A stretch of DNA of 34,549 nt from Hydrocurvibacter sp036169815 (GCA_036169815.1 JAVHOA010000088.1:1-34549), one strand, 5' to 3'. Counted from the first letter of the stretch, positions 1 to 8,758 are shown. Notes: generated by a model from the letters alone, not told the origin. Numbers and translations: made by a program.

Positions 1-35
1 ATAATAATTAGTTTGTGGAATTGTTACATGTAGAT

Positions 36-79
36 GTAAAACCCCTTGCAGAGTTTTACGTGATTGGAGTTTTAACTCC
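36..79. terminator. Two hairpins downstream of rpmB
   Basis: Two inverted repeats lie just beyond the 3' end of rpmB, which is read on the minus strand. GGAGTT/AACTCC at 66-79 has a 2-nt centre, and GTAAAAC (36-42) pairs with GTTTTAC (53-59) around a 10-nt loop. There is no clear U-tract, so termination is only inferred; the repeats could also be RNA-processing structures. A TACATGTA motif copy (24-33) lies directly beyond them. Confidence 0.35.
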
Positions 80-85
80 GAAAAA

Positions 86-274
86 CTATGAGTTTTTCTT
101 TAGTGTGCGAAGCTCTTTTGCAGAAATTTTAATTTTTTTCGTTGTTCCATCTTCTAATGTAACACGAACAACTCTCAAGTTTGGTAAAAAACGACGTTTA
201 GTTCTGTTTTTTGCATGAGAAACATTATTTCCACTCATTGGGCCTTTGCCACTGATAGCGCATCTTCTTGCCAT
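86..274 (-). CDS. rpmB: 50S ribosomal protein L28
   Basis: This 62-residue basic protein is a component of the large ribosomal subunit. It begins MARRCAISGKGPMSGNNVSH, the usual L28 start with the GKGP and GNNVSHA motifs, followed by the K/R-rich FLPNLRVVRVTLEDG stretch and a C-terminal KISAKELRTLKKNS. Length and sequence match the short L28 form seen in Campylobacterota. A Shine-Dalgarno-like AGGGAG lies upstream of the ATG. The gene stands alone on the minus strand, divergent from the HDOD gene, and has its own promoter at 310-337. Confidence 0.97.
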   Translation of the reverse strand: MARRCAISGKGPMSGNNVSHAKNRTKRRFLPNLRVVRVTLEDGTTKKIKISAKELRTLKKNS

Positions 275-298
275 ATCTAGGCTCCCTTGTACAAAAAT

Positions 299-342
299 TT
301 AAGTTGCGAATTATATCCAACCAAAACAAAAGTGCAACTTAA
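299..342 (-). promoter_or_regulatory. rpmB promoter inside an inverted repeat
   Basis: On the minus strand a -35 TTGCAC (332-337) and a -10 TATAAT (310-315) are separated by 16 nt, 36 nt upstream of the rpmB start. The promoter lies within a 9-bp inverted repeat, TTAAGTTGC (299-307) and GCAACTTAA (334-342). This could be an operator or a 5' UTR structure, but the repeat may also be chance. The promoter itself is well supported. Confidence 0.65.
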
Positions 343-423
343 GAAAACATCCAATTTCTTTTAATTATCAATTAAACCCAAAAGCGATAGAATGAAGCCA
401 TACAAAACAAGATTGGAACGCTC

Positions 424-1224
424 ATGATTACGCCTGAAGATATCAAAGAATATATCAAAAAGATTCCTCCTACACCTGATATTTTAAACCAAACTATCTC
501 CTATGTAAATGCTGGGGAGCTCACCAAAGCCGCCAAAATAGCACAAGAGGACTTGGCGCTCAAAACCTACTTAAGAGATTTGGTCAATAAACCTATTTAT
601 GGCTTTAGAAATGAAATCAATGAACTTCCACAAATCTTCTCTATTTTAGGTGTAACTCTCGCAAAGCAGTCCCTTTACAATTATATGCTCTCTTTACTCT
701 CACCAAAAAAGTGGGTTTTATTTTCTATGAATCAGCAGCTTTTTTATGAGCTACAAGCCAATTTAAGTAAGCACTGGCATGATATTCTGACACATCTGAA
801 AATAGATGACAAAGATATAGGGAGCGCTATCTCACTTTTACCTGCTAGTATTATTATCTGCGAAGCTCTTTTTAAAGAAAATATTGAGGATGTCAGACTG
901 TTGCGAGGTGCTAAAAATTTAGATTATAACACTATACTCAAACGACTCACCAAACTAGACCTCTTTGATATATCAAAATATATCGCCAAAACTTGGCAGA
1001 TGCCAGAGGCTGTTGCAACCATTCTATTAGCATCTTCAGGAAGCAGAGCTGTTGTGGATGAAAAGCTCAACAATCTTGGCAAATGGATGCACCTTTTACT
1101 CTTTTATGAACTTTCAAAACCGCAGTTCGTTGAAGCAGGACTCAACGACTTTATAGAGTTTAATGTCGAATATGTCATGGATATTTATGAAGATTTTATG
1201 CAACTCATAGAAGGACAAGCATGA
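424..1224 (+). CDS. HDOD domain protein
   Basis: A 266-residue soluble protein with an HDOD-type helical domain. The recognisable core is near residues 15-90, with PTPDIL followed by NELPQIFSILGVTLAKQSLYN, which matches the HDOD pattern of a conserved proline-containing start and an LG(V/I) turn. HDOD proteins are signalling or regulatory scaffolds related to HD phosphohydrolases, and no metal-binding HD pair is visible here. Its last 4 nt overlap the start of the STAS/CheX-like gene (ATGA), so the two are probably translated together and act in one signalling output. The start is ATG with only a weak Shine-Dalgarno site. Confidence 0.8.
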   Translation: MITPEDIKEYIKKIPPTPDILNQTISYVNAGELTKAAKIAQEDLALKTYLRDLVNKPIYGFRNEINELPQIFSILGVTLAKQSLYNYMLSLLSPKKWVLFSMNQQLFYELQANLSKHWHDILTHLKIDDKDIGSAISLLPASIIICEALFKENIEDVRLLRGAKNLDYNTILKRLTKLDLFDISKYIAKTWQMPEAVATILLASSGSRAVVDEKLNNLGKWMHLLLFYELSKPQFVEAGLNDFIEFNVEYVMDIYEDFMQLIEGQA

Positions 1225-2615
1225 GAGCAGTTGTAAAAGATGGAATAGGGATATTTTACCCTCAAGGCTTTTTAGATGGCAACAACGCGCCCTTATTTCT
1301 TACGCTCGAAGATATCAAAGCCACAGAACAATTAAAAGTCGATATGCTCCTTGTCTCGCTCAAAAAAGTGATTTTTTTCAACTTTAACGGCATCGATGTT
1401 TTTGTAAAACTCCTACTTCGTATGCGTACAAAGAACCATGTTAGCATTGGAATTTGCGATTATGATAGAAAAAAATATGATGCAATTATGACCTACTATG
1501 CAGACAATCTTTCCTTTTCTCTCTTTAAAAACTCAAGAATTGCAGAGCTTTTTGCCTCTAACTTTGTTGTAAAAGATAAAATTGTTCTTTTGTATAGTTC
1601 CGATCCCTCTCAACGCTCCGCTATGGCGATTGAGCTGTATGATCATGGACACAATCCTGTAGTTGCACAAACAAAAGAGGATTTTGATGAAAAGGCTATG
1701 CACCAAGATGCCTATTATGAGATTATTGAAAACTCTCGCCTTGGACTTATGGGCCAAAAAGTCGCTACTCGCGTCACTGGAAATGCAATTATCTATACAG
1801 TTTCTGGATTTTTAGATGCGGAGATTGGCAATACTTTTAATATCGCTTACCATACAAATTCACTCAATGTCGGCTTTCGCCTCTTCATCTTTGATGCTTA
1901 TAAAGTAATCTCCATGAATGTTCATGCTGTAAACTTTTTGTCAAAACTCTGCTCTGCTGCTGCGGAGTACAACGCTACAATCTCTTTTGTTGGGATGACG
2001 TTTGAAAAAACTCCGCTTGCATTTAAAGAGGAACTTGAAGATGCTGGTATGATGTTTTTTAATGATATGGATGATATTTTACAAGATAAGGAACTCTTGG
2101 AAGAGTTGGGCGGAAGCTGTGTTGCTGCTGCAAAAAACAAGCGAACGCTCACAAAAACTATTGTGCAAGAACTTCCAGATTTTATCGATGCCACAGTTGC
2201 AACTATCGAGATGATGACCAATGCGAAGGCTGTCAAAAAATCTGCAAATATGCAAACGCTTAGTATTGAAAATATTAGTGAAAAGATGGCAAGTTCAATT
2301 GGATTTTATGGGGATATGGATGGAATGATTATTTTAATATTTCCACAAGAGGTTGCAAAAAAAAGTTGTGCCCTGCTGATTGGAGAGGAAACAGAAGACC
2401 AAAATCAAATCCTCGATGCGCTTGCAGAGTTTGTCAATATCATTGGTGGACGCACAAAAACACTCTTAGCAGAAAAACTCATTAGCGTTGATATCACCCT
2501 TCCAAGAACTTATGAAACTGCCCAAAGCCTACTCGAGGTCGCTTCTACAAAAAAAGGTGTGCAAGTAGATATGAGTTTTAATGATGATAATTTCACCTTT
2601 TTTCTAACAAGATAG
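1221..2615 (+). CDS. Multi-domain STAS / CheX-like signalling protein
   Basis: A 464-residue cytoplasmic protein without membrane segments. Residues about 1-115 and 180-300 look like two STAS-type alpha/beta units, each with a GFLD start. Between them, KIVLLYSSDPSQR (about 119-131) resembles the opening of a receiver domain but lacks the Asp pair, so it may be a degenerate receiver. The C-terminal 120 residues resemble the CheX/CheC-like phosphatase fold and contain an ExxN sequence in ALAEFVNIIGG, the spacing used for catalysis by CheX. If active it would dephosphorylate CheY-like receivers; that is inferred. It overlaps the upstream HDOD gene by 4 nt. The domain assignment is by eye. Confidence 0.65.
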   Translation: MRAVVKDGIGIFYPQGFLDGNNAPLFLTLEDIKATEQLKVDMLLVSLKKVIFFNFNGIDVFVKLLLRMRTKNHVSIGICDYDRKKYDAIMTYYADNLSFSLFKNSRIAELFASNFVVKDKIVLLYSSDPSQRSAMAIELYDHGHNPVVAQTKEDFDEKAMHQDAYYEIIENSRLGLMGQKVATRVTGNAIIYTVSGFLDAEIGNTFNIAYHTNSLNVGFRLFIFDAYKVISMNVHAVNFLSKLCSAAAEYNATISFVGMTFEKTPLAFKEELEDAGMMFFNDMDDILQDKELLEELGGSCVAAAKNKRTLTKTIVQELPDFIDATVATIEMMTNAKAVKKSANMQTLSIENISEKMASSIGFYGDMDGMIILIFPQEVAKKSCALLIGEETEDQNQILDALAEFVNIIGGRTKTLLAEKLISVDITLPRTYETAQSLLEVASTKKGVQVDMSFNDDNFTFFLTR

Positions 2616-2689
2616 CCATAAAAATGCACTATAAGCTTTTAGAGTAAAGAGTTTTGATAAAATTTCAAAAAATATAAAAAGGGCGATTT

Positions 2690-3331
2690 ATGCTTGTAGC
2701 TCCAAGTGTTCTCTCAGCAGATTTTGGCAATCTCGCAAAAGATGTAAAAGCCATCTGCGATGCGGGCTGTGACCTCGTACATGTAGATGTTATGGATGGA
2801 CATTTTGTTCCAAATCTCACTATTGGGCCCGTTGTCGTCTCTGCAATCGCAAAAGCCGCTACAAAACCTTTAGATATCCATCTTATGGTGCAAAATAACA
2901 CATTTTTTGTGGAACTTTTTGCACCCCTAAAACCTGAATATATCTCTTTTCATATTGAAGAGGAGAAACATCCCCATCGTTTAATCCAAAAAATTCGCTC
3001 ACTTGGCATCAAACCTGCAATCGTGCTCAATCCACATACCCCGCCTGAAGCGATAGAGTATATCTTAGAAGATCTTGATATGGTTTTACTCATGAGTGTT
3101 AATCCAGGTTTTGGTGGACAAAGTTTCATTCCAAATGTCATCAAAAAAATTGCACGCCTAAAAGAGCTCAGAGATGCAATCAATCCAAACTGTCTCATTG
3201 AGATTGATGGTGGCGTCACAAAAAGCAATATTGAAGCTCTTCGTGATGCTGGAGTAGATGTTTGCGTCGCTGGAAGTTATGTTTTTGGCCATGCATCTTA
3301 CAAAAAAGCCATCGATAGTCTGCACGTATGA
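2690..3331 (+). CDS. rpe: Ribulose-phosphate 3-epimerase
   Basis: A 213-residue TIM-barrel enzyme interconverting ribulose 5-phosphate and xylulose 5-phosphate in the pentose phosphate or Calvin pathways. Family motifs are present in order: PSVLSADFGNL, VDVMDGHFVPNLTIGP (metal/catalytic Asp), DIHLMV (metal His), LMSVNPGFGGQSF and EIDGGV (second catalytic Asp). Length is typical. A likely -10 TAAAAT lies about 35 nt upstream. Its stop overlaps the trpF start by 4 nt (ATGA). A GTACATGTAG motif copy lies inside the sequence coding for HVDVMDG. Confidence 0.96.
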   Translation: MLVAPSVLSADFGNLAKDVKAICDAGCDLVHVDVMDGHFVPNLTIGPVVVSAIAKAATKPLDIHLMVQNNTFFVELFAPLKPEYISFHIEEEKHPHRLIQKIRSLGIKPAIVLNPHTPPEAIEYILEDLDMVLLMSVNPGFGGQSFIPNVIKKIARLKELRDAINPNCLIEIDGGVTKSNIEALRDAGVDVCVAGSYVFGHASYKKAIDSLHV

Positions 3332-3912
3332 GGACAAAGATTTGCGGTATTACCTCTTACGAAGACGCAATGAGTGCAATTGATGCGGGTGCTCATGCTT
3401 TAGGATTTGTATTTTATAAAGAGTCTCCTCGCTATATTCATCCCAATAATGCAAAAAATATCATTCAAATGTTACCTCCATTTGTTGAAAAAGTTGCTCT
3501 TTTTGTCAATGAAGAGGCTTCTTTTATCGATGCAATATGCTTACATGTAAGAGCAACGCTTGCACAAATCCATTTTGATGCATCCAAAGAGTTTTATGAT
3601 TTGCTTCAAACACCACATATAAAAGTAGTTCGGGCAGAAAAAAAAGAGGATATTTTAAAATTTAGTGATGAGTATAGACTCATTGATGCCTACTGCCACT
3701 CCTATGGTGGCGGTGGGAAACGTCTCAATGTTGAATGGTTCAATGGTGTTGATTGCTCCAAAATCATCTTGGCGGGTGGATTGGACGCAGACAATGTGTC
3801 AGAACTGAAAAAATATGGTTTTTATGGAGTCGATGTGAGCAGTGGCGTTGAAAAAGATAAAGGGGTCAAAGATCCCCAAAAAATAAGAGAGTTTATAAAA
3901 AATGCTAGGTGA
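3328..3912 (+). CDS. trpF: Phosphoribosylanthranilate isomerase
   Basis: A 194-residue TIM-barrel enzyme of tryptophan synthesis that converts N-(5-phosphoribosyl)anthranilate to its carboxyphenylamino-deoxyribulose form. It opens with MRTKICGITSYEDA (catalytic Cys in KICGI). It then shows ALGFVFYKESPRYI and closes with LAGGLDADNV (catalytic Asp) and GVDVSSGVE, the phosphate-binding end. It lies between rpe and a DnaQ-like gene, overlapping both by a few bases, and no other trp gene is in the window. CTTACATGTAAG at 3540-3551 encodes part of a poorly conserved stretch (LHVR). Confidence 0.95.
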   Translation: MRTKICGITSYEDAMSAIDAGAHALGFVFYKESPRYIHPNNAKNIIQMLPPFVEKVALFVNEEASFIDAICLHVRATLAQIHFDASKEFYDLLQTPHIKVVRAEKKEDILKFSDEYRLIDAYCHSYGGGGKRLNVEWFNGVDCSKIILAGGLDADNVSELKKYGFYGVDVSSGVEKDKGVKDPQKIREFIKNAR

Positions 3913-4702
3913 TTTCGTACTGGATAAAAAAAGTTTATCGAAACTCTCTACATGTGGACTCTCACAAGAGAGTTTTAAAGCCCAACTTAAAGATGAGGAT
4001 ATCGATTTTATGCTCGAACTCTGGCGAGCACAGGGGCTTGATATTGTCAAATATAATTCATTATATTACTATGCCACCAAATTTCTCACACTTGAAAACA
4101 CACCCTTTTGCATCGTTGATGTTGAGACAAACGGGTCTAAAACAGAGAAGCACCAGATTATCGAGATTGGAGCGGTAAAGATTTTAAATGGTAAGGTACT
4201 CGCTACTTTTGAAAGTTTAGTGCATTGCGAGGAGATTAATTCGCATATTACACAAATCACTGGTATCTCAGTTGAGGACACCAAAGATGCACCTCCACTC
4301 AAATCTGTAATGCAAGATTTTAAACTTTTTCTAGGGGATTGTGTTTTTGTAGCGCATGATATAAAATTTGATTTTAAATTTGTCTCTTCTATGATGGAAA
4401 AAACAGGCTTAAGCCCTCTTCTCAATCGACACCTATGTACTATTAACCTCTCTGAGAGAACTATTGAATCTTACAGATATGGACTTTCCTATCTTAATGA
4501 GCTTTTAGACTTATACAAAGAAGCAACCCACCACCGAGCCCTTTCAGATGCAATAACAACAACAAGATTGTTTTTAAAAACCTTAACACTTACGGGAGAA
4601 AATGTAAAAACAGCGGAAGATTTGATTAGTTTTTCTAAAAATGAGAGAAGATTAAAAAGGCCAAAATTTGACCCTCTTTTAGCTTGTAAAGAAGAGGAGT
4701 AA
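3902..4702 (+). CDS. DnaQ-like 3'-5' exonuclease
   Basis: A 266-residue protein with a DEDDh exonuclease domain from about residue 70 to 225. It has Exo I FCIVDVETNGS (Asp/Glu pair), Exo II FVAHDIKFDFKFV (Asp) and Exo III HHRALSDA (catalytic His and Asp). About 65 residues precede the domain and resemble nothing recognised. It could be the DNA polymerase III epsilon subunit or a separate exonuclease; Campylobacterota carry several such proteins, so no symbol is given. The start overlaps trpF by 11 nt. A perfect 18-bp palindrome follows the gene and covers its final base. Confidence 0.9.
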   Translation: MLGDFVLDKKSLSKLSTCGLSQESFKAQLKDEDIDFMLELWRAQGLDIVKYNSLYYYATKFLTLENTPFCIVDVETNGSKTEKHQIIEIGAVKILNGKVLATFESLVHCEEINSHITQITGISVEDTKDAPPLKSVMQDFKLFLGDCVFVAHDIKFDFKFVSSMMEKTGLSPLLNRHLCTINLSERTIESYRYGLSYLNELLDLYKEATHHRALSDAITTTRLFLKTLTLTGENVKTAEDLISFSKNERRLKRPKFDPLLACKEEE

Positions 4703-4719
4703 GAGTAAAATTTTACTCT
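4702..4719. terminator. Palindrome shared by convergent gene ends
   Basis: AGAGTAAAATTTTACTCT is a perfect 18-bp palindrome that includes the last base of the DnaQ-like gene and the stop-proximal bases of accA, which converge here. It offers a stem with A- and T-rich arms in both transcripts. A bidirectional terminator is the simplest reading, but no termination data exist. Confidence 0.5.
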
Positions 4720-5648
4720 GAAAACTCGCCTACGCTTACAAGTTTTGTGTAGCGTTGTTCCATTCTCTGGGTATCTGTTAGAGCACGCAACTGTTGCAAC
4801 TGCGTCAAGAAATATTCACCTAAAGCTTTGGCTGCACCCTCTTTATCACGATGTGCACCAATAAGTGGCTCATCAATAATGTCATCAATAAGATGTAATT
4901 CTTTGAGGTCTTCACTAGTAATTCTTAAGGCTTTCGTTGCTGTTTCCACTTTTGTAGAATCATTCCACAAAATAGCAGAACATCCCTCTGGAGAAATAAC
5001 ACTAAAAATAGAGTAGCGCATCATAGCAAGTCTATCGGCAATTCCAATAGCTAAAGCGCCGCCGCTTCCGCCCTCGCCTATCACAACTGAAACTGTTTGA
5101 GTTGCTAGTTTTGAGAGTTCAAGAAGATTTCTTGCAATCGCTTCACTCTGGTTTCTCTCCTCAGCGCCAAGTCCAGGATAAGCACCTGGAGTGTCTATGA
5201 GCATTAAAACAGGAATATGAAACTTTTCAGCCATCTGTGCAGCACGCAACGCTTTGCGGTATCCTTCTGGGTGTGGCATACCAAAATTACGTTTTAACTT
5301 ATTTTTAGTTCCGCGCCCTTTTTGTTCACCAATCACCATCACCTTCTCATCACCAATGTACCCAAGATAGCAGATAATCGCCGGATCATCCCTAAAGTGA
5401 CGATCTCCATGAATCTCATAAGCATCATGCATTAAAATATTAATATAATCAAGCGCATAGGGACGATCTTGGTGGCGTGCGAGTTGTAGTTTTTGAAATG
5501 GAGAAAGATTTTTATATGTTTTTGCGACCTCTTTGTCGAGATCTTTTTGAAGTATTGCTACAGCTTGATTATCTCGGCGCATCTCTGCGCTTAGAATATC
5601 TTCTTGTATCTGTTTTATTTTTTGTTCAAAATCAAGATATGTTGCCAA
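4713..5648 (-). CDS. accA: Acetyl-CoA carboxylase carboxyltransferase alpha subunit
   Basis: A 311-residue subunit of the carboxyltransferase that transfers CO2 from biotin to acetyl-CoA, giving malonyl-CoA for fatty acid synthesis. Typical AccA stretches are LARHQDRPYALDYI, HGDRHFRDDPAI, FGMPHPEGYRKALR, DTPGAYPGLGAEERNQSEAI and GEGGSGGALAIG (oxyanion-hole glycines). The start is TTG at 5648, supported by a TAAGGA Shine-Dalgarno site and by the MATYLDFE family start. It is the last gene of the fab operon, 9 nt after fabF. AccD is not in the window. Confidence 0.97.
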   Translation of the reverse strand: MATYLDFEQKIKQIQEDILSAEMRRDNQAVAILQKDLDKEVAKTYKNLSPFQKLQLARHQDRPYALDYINILMHDAYEIHGDRHFRDDPAIICYLGYIGDEKVMVIGEQKGRGTKNKLKRNFGMPHPEGYRKALRAAQMAEKFHIPVLMLIDTPGAYPGLGAEERNQSEAIARNLLELSKLATQTVSVVIGEGGSGGALAIGIADRLAMMRYSIFSVISPEGCSAILWNDSTKVETATKALRITSEDLKELHLIDDIIDEPLIGAHRDKEGAAKALGEYFLTQLQQLRALTDTQRMEQRYTKLVSVGEFSE

Positions 5649-5657
5649 AAATGGTCC

Positions 5658-6875
5658 TTAGATTTTTTTAAAAATTACAACGCCATTTGTTCCGCCAAAG
5701 CCAAATGAGTTACTCATAACTATATTGAGTTCTGCGCTACGTGCGACGTTTGGAACATAATCAAGATCACAATTTTCATCAGGTATTTCATAGTTGATAG
5801 TCGGAGGAATAATTCCATCACGCATTGCCATCAAACAAACAACTGCTTCTATACCGCCTGCTGCTCCAAGACAGTGACCGATTTGTCCCTTGATTGAACT
5901 CATCGGAGGACAATTTTCTTTACCGCCAAGAAGTTCTTTTAGCGCGATAGTTTCATTTTTATCGTTAATCGCCGTGCTCGTTCCATGTGCATTGACATAG
6001 TCAAGTTTTGGTGAACCTGCCATTTTATATGCAGCTTTCATGGCACGAAGTGGACCATCTAAACTTGGTGTTGTAATATGACTTGCATCGCCACTCTCAC
6101 CAAATCCAATAATCTCAGCATAAATATGCGCACCACGAGCAACTGCGCTTTCATATTCTTCTAAAACAAGTGCTCCTGAACCTTCTCCCATAACAAAACC
6201 ATCACGATCCTTATCAAACGGGCGAGAAGAGTGTTTTGGATCATCATTTCTTGTAGAGAGCGCTTTCATAGCAGCAAAACCGCCGACACCAGCACCTGTA
6301 ATTGCTGATTCTGCAGCAACAACTAGCATACGTTCCGCACCATTACAAATAATTGTTTTACAAGCCTCACCAATAGCATGCGTGCCAGCAGCACATGCAG
6401 TAACTGATGAAAGGTTTGGACCTTTTAAATTATGCGCAATTGAAACAAAACCGCCAAGCATATTTACAAGTGCAGAAGGGATAAAAAATGGGGAAATACG
6501 ACGTGGTCCCTTTGTTTCAATGATAATAGAGTTTTTCTCGATTGATGGAAGTCCACCAATTCCTGAAGCTGCCGCAACACCAAAACGCTCATGATCAATA
6601 TCATCACCAAGTTTTGCATCTGCAATCGCTTCTTGAGCTGCTTTGAGTCCTAAATGGATAAATCTATCCGCTTTTTTAACCTCTTTTGCATCCATTACAG
6701 TTTCAGGATTAAAACCCTTGACTTCTCCAGCAATCTTTACAGAATAATCAGCGGGATCAAAAATAGTAATTGTATCAATTCCACATTCACCATCACACAT
6801 TGCTTTAAACGAACTCTCTTTGTCATGTCCGAGTGAATTTATCATCCCAATACCAGTTACTACAACTCTTCTCAT
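5658..6875 (-). CDS. fabF: Beta-ketoacyl-ACP synthase II
   Basis: A 405-residue condensing enzyme that extends acyl-ACP with malonyl-ACP. It shows MRRVVVTGIG at the start, the nucleophile Cys in VTACAAGTHAIGEAC, catalytic His in NAHGTSTAINDKNET, and second His in GQIGHCLGAAGG. The C-terminal NSFGFGGTNG is the family signature. An upstream in-frame start exists at 6914, but 6875 is preferred because AGGAGACA precedes it and the family starts at MRRVVVTG. It follows acpP in the operon after an intergenic stretch with two hairpins. Confidence 0.97.
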   Translation of the reverse strand: MRRVVVTGIGMINSLGHDKESSFKAMCDGECGIDTITIFDPADYSVKIAGEVKGFNPETVMDAKEVKKADRFIHLGLKAAQEAIADAKLGDDIDHERFGVAAASGIGGLPSIEKNSIIIETKGPRRISPFFIPSALVNMLGGFVSIAHNLKGPNLSSVTACAAGTHAIGEACKTIICNGAERMLVVAAESAITGAGVGGFAAMKALSTRNDDPKHSSRPFDKDRDGFVMGEGSGALVLEEYESAVARGAHIYAEIIGFGESGDASHITTPSLDGPLRAMKAAYKMAGSPKLDYVNAHGTSTAINDKNETIALKELLGGKENCPPMSSIKGQIGHCLGAAGGIEAVVCLMAMRDGIIPPTINYEIPDENCDLDYVPNVARSAELNIVMSNSFGFGGTNGVVIFKKI

Positions 6876-6919
6876 CTTTTTGTCTCCTACTTTATTTCTA
6901 TATGAATTTAACAATACTC

Positions 6920-6984
6920 TTAGAGATATTTTTTTATAAATCTATCTCTAAAAGCATTTAAGATCGAGGTTTTTAGCCTCAATC
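6920..6984 (-). promoter_or_regulatory. Tandem hairpins between acpP and fabF
   Basis: On the minus strand, 6 nt after the acpP stop, GATTGAGG and CCTCGATC (6962-6984) form an 8-bp stem with one G-U pair and a 7-nt loop. A second AT-rich inverted repeat, TTAGAGATA/TATCTCTAA, spans 6920-6951. The first hairpin is followed by a T-poor stretch, so it is more likely an mRNA-stabilising or partially terminating structure than a full terminator. It could explain high acpP relative to fabF expression, which is inferred. Confidence 0.5.
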
Positions 6985-6990
6985 ATTAAA

Positions 6991-7218
6991 TTATTTACTT
7001 TCGATATAATTAATTACATCTTTAACAGTTTGGATTTTTTCAGCTTCATCATCAGGAATTTCAATATCGAATTTCTCTTCAAGAGCCATAACTAATTCAA
7101 CAACATCTAGGCTATCTGCGCCTAAATCTTCAACGAATTTAGAATCCTCTTTTACTTCATCTGCGTTAACACCTAGTTGTTCAACAACAACCTCTTTAAT
7201 ATCATCGATTAATGCCAT
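6991..7218 (-). CDS. acpP: Acyl carrier protein
   Basis: A 75-residue acidic protein carrying the growing acyl chain on a 4'-phosphopantetheine arm. The attachment site is the Ser of GADSLDVVELVMALEEKF, in the standard DSL motif, followed by DIEIPDDEAEKI. It starts with ATG at 7218 after an AGGAG Shine-Dalgarno site. It lies between the orphan 199 aa gene and fabF, as in other Campylobacterota. Confidence 0.98.
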   Translation of the reverse strand: MALIDDIKEVVVEQLGVNADEVKEDSKFVEDLGADSLDVVELVMALEEKFDIEIPDDEAEKIQTVKDVINYIESK

Positions 7219-7342
7219 CGATAGCTCCTATTTTTAAGTATAAAATCTTGAAATTGTAACACATATACCTTAAAAAACTAACCATGCTCGTAATACGAAG
7301 CAAATTTCTCTGCTCCAAAGTATGGTAAATTCTTCTGAATTT

Positions 7343-7942
7343 TTAAAGTAAGTTTGCAACTTTTAATGTTACATAAAACTTATTTTCTTTTTTGTAAATA
7401 CTCAATTCTGTATCAATTGGTCTTTTCTCTTTGGTTAAAGCGCCTTGCAAAGAGTGCAATACATGGGCATAGTTTTGTTTCATAGGTAAAGTAATGTTCT
7501 CTATATGATCTTTTGCTGCGATATCGGCTAAAAGCGCTATGGCACAGTAATAAACTTTTTTGTTGATGGAACGCTGAATCATATAGTCGTGCATAAGCGC
7601 GATATTATTTTCTAAAACCTCTCGCTCATCTTCTTGAACAACTTTATTTTGATGTGCTCTTTGCATATCCTCATCAAGGAGATCTTCCATTTCATGATCT
7701 GCAATATTTATTAAATCATCAAAATTGGAACATCTTTTTTTTAGAATGTTCATCATTTCGCTCTCTGAAAGATTTTTCTCCAAAGTATAGTTATACGTTT
7801 TATCTTCTATGTAACTGTGATCGAGCGCTTCTATAAGTTGTAACGCTATATTTAGATAAACAAATTTGTCCTCTTTATTTGTATCAAAGCAGATTCCCGT
7901 GTGAGAAATCAGCGCTTTGGGGCCAGCATATTTAACAGTCAT
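7343..7942 (-). CDS. Conserved protein of the fab operon, function unknown
   Basis: A 199-residue soluble, acidic protein with no signal peptide or membrane segment. I do not recognise a domain. Notable parts are the start MTVKYAGPKALISHTGI, an acidic middle (ADHEMEDLLDEDMQRAH) and a long helical C-terminal half. A gene of this kind is, as far as I recall, usually found between fabG and acpP in this phylum, which suggests a link to lipid synthesis or to the cell envelope, but nothing in the sequence shows a catalytic site. It has an ATG start with an AGGA-type site 7 nt upstream. A CTTACATGTAAG copy lies in the 69-nt gap after fabG. Confidence 0.8.
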   Translation of the reverse strand: MTVKYAGPKALISHTGICFDTNKEDKFVYLNIALQLIEALDHSYIEDKTYNYTLEKNLSESEMMNILKKRCSNFDDLINIADHEMEDLLDEDMQRAHQNKVVQEDEREVLENNIALMHDYMIQRSINKKVYYCAIALLADIAAKDHIENITLPMKQNYAHVLHSLQGALTKEKRPIDTELSIYKKENKFYVTLKVANLL

Positions 7943-8011
7943 AAAAAATCCTCGCTTTATTGCAATAGTTTAAAATCTTCAAAACACTCTTACATGTAAG
8001 GCTAAAATTCT

Positions 8012-8758
8012 CTAGGCCATATTCATTCCGCCATTAACTTTAAGTGTCTCGCCTGTGATGTAGCTTGAATAATCTGAGAGTAAAAATGCTGTTGCTTGGG
8101 CAACCTCTTTTGCATCTCCAAAACGTCCCATAGGAATTTTTGATGTAAAGGAACTTTTTACCTCTTCACTTAGAATATCCGTCATTTCAGTTGCAATGAA
8201 GCCGGGAGTGATTGCGTTATAGCGAATACCGCTCGATGCAGCTTCAATAGCAAAGCTTTTTGTCATCGCAATCACACCACCTTTACTTGCTGCGTAGTTT
8301 GTTTGTCCGCCATTGCCTGTTTCTCCAACAATAGAAGAGATATTAACAACTGAGCCAAATTTTTTCTTTCGCATCACTTTCATCGCTTCTCTACACCCAA
8401 CAAATGCAGAGGTAAGATTTGCATTGATGACACTCATAAAATCTTCAATTTTCATACGGAGTGCGAGTTTATCATTGGTAATCCCTGCGTTATTGACAAG
8501 ATACGCAAGTTCTCCATCAGCATCCACAATCGTTTTAATCGCATCTACAAACGCCTCTTCATCACTCACATCAAAACCAATCACCGCAGCAACCCCGCCA
8601 TCTGCTTGTATCTGCGCTTTAATGGCATCAGCTTGTGCGGCTCCGCTTCTGTAGTTAATCCATACTTTAAGGCCATAGCTTGCTAAAACTTTTGCAATCT
8701 CTGCGCCGATGCCACGACTTGCTCCGGTAACTAAAACATTTTTTCCACTAAATTTCAT
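8012..8758 (-). CDS. fabG: 3-oxoacyl-ACP reductase
   Basis: A 248-residue short-chain dehydrogenase that reduces 3-oxoacyl-ACP with NADPH. It shows the TGASRGIGAEIA cofactor-binding turn, NNAGITNDKLALRM, the catalytic Ser in NISSIVGETGNGGQ, and Tyr/Lys in NYAASKGG. It closes with GETLKVNGGMNMA, usual for FabG. ATG start at 8758 with an AAGGAGAGA Shine-Dalgarno site. It is the first gene of the fab operon; the hairpin-rich gap at 8759-8903 separates it from gpmI on the same strand. Confidence 0.96.
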   Translation of the reverse strand: MKFSGKNVLVTGASRGIGAEIAKVLASYGLKVWINYRSGAAQADAIKAQIQADGGVAAVIGFDVSDEEAFVDAIKTIVDADGELAYLVNNAGITNDKLALRMKIEDFMSVINANLTSAFVGCREAMKVMRKKKFGSVVNISSIVGETGNGGQTNYAASKGGVIAMTKSFAIEAASSGIRYNAITPGFIATEMTDILSEEVKSSFTSKIPMGRFGDAKEVAQATAFLLSDYSSYITGETLKVNGGMNMA

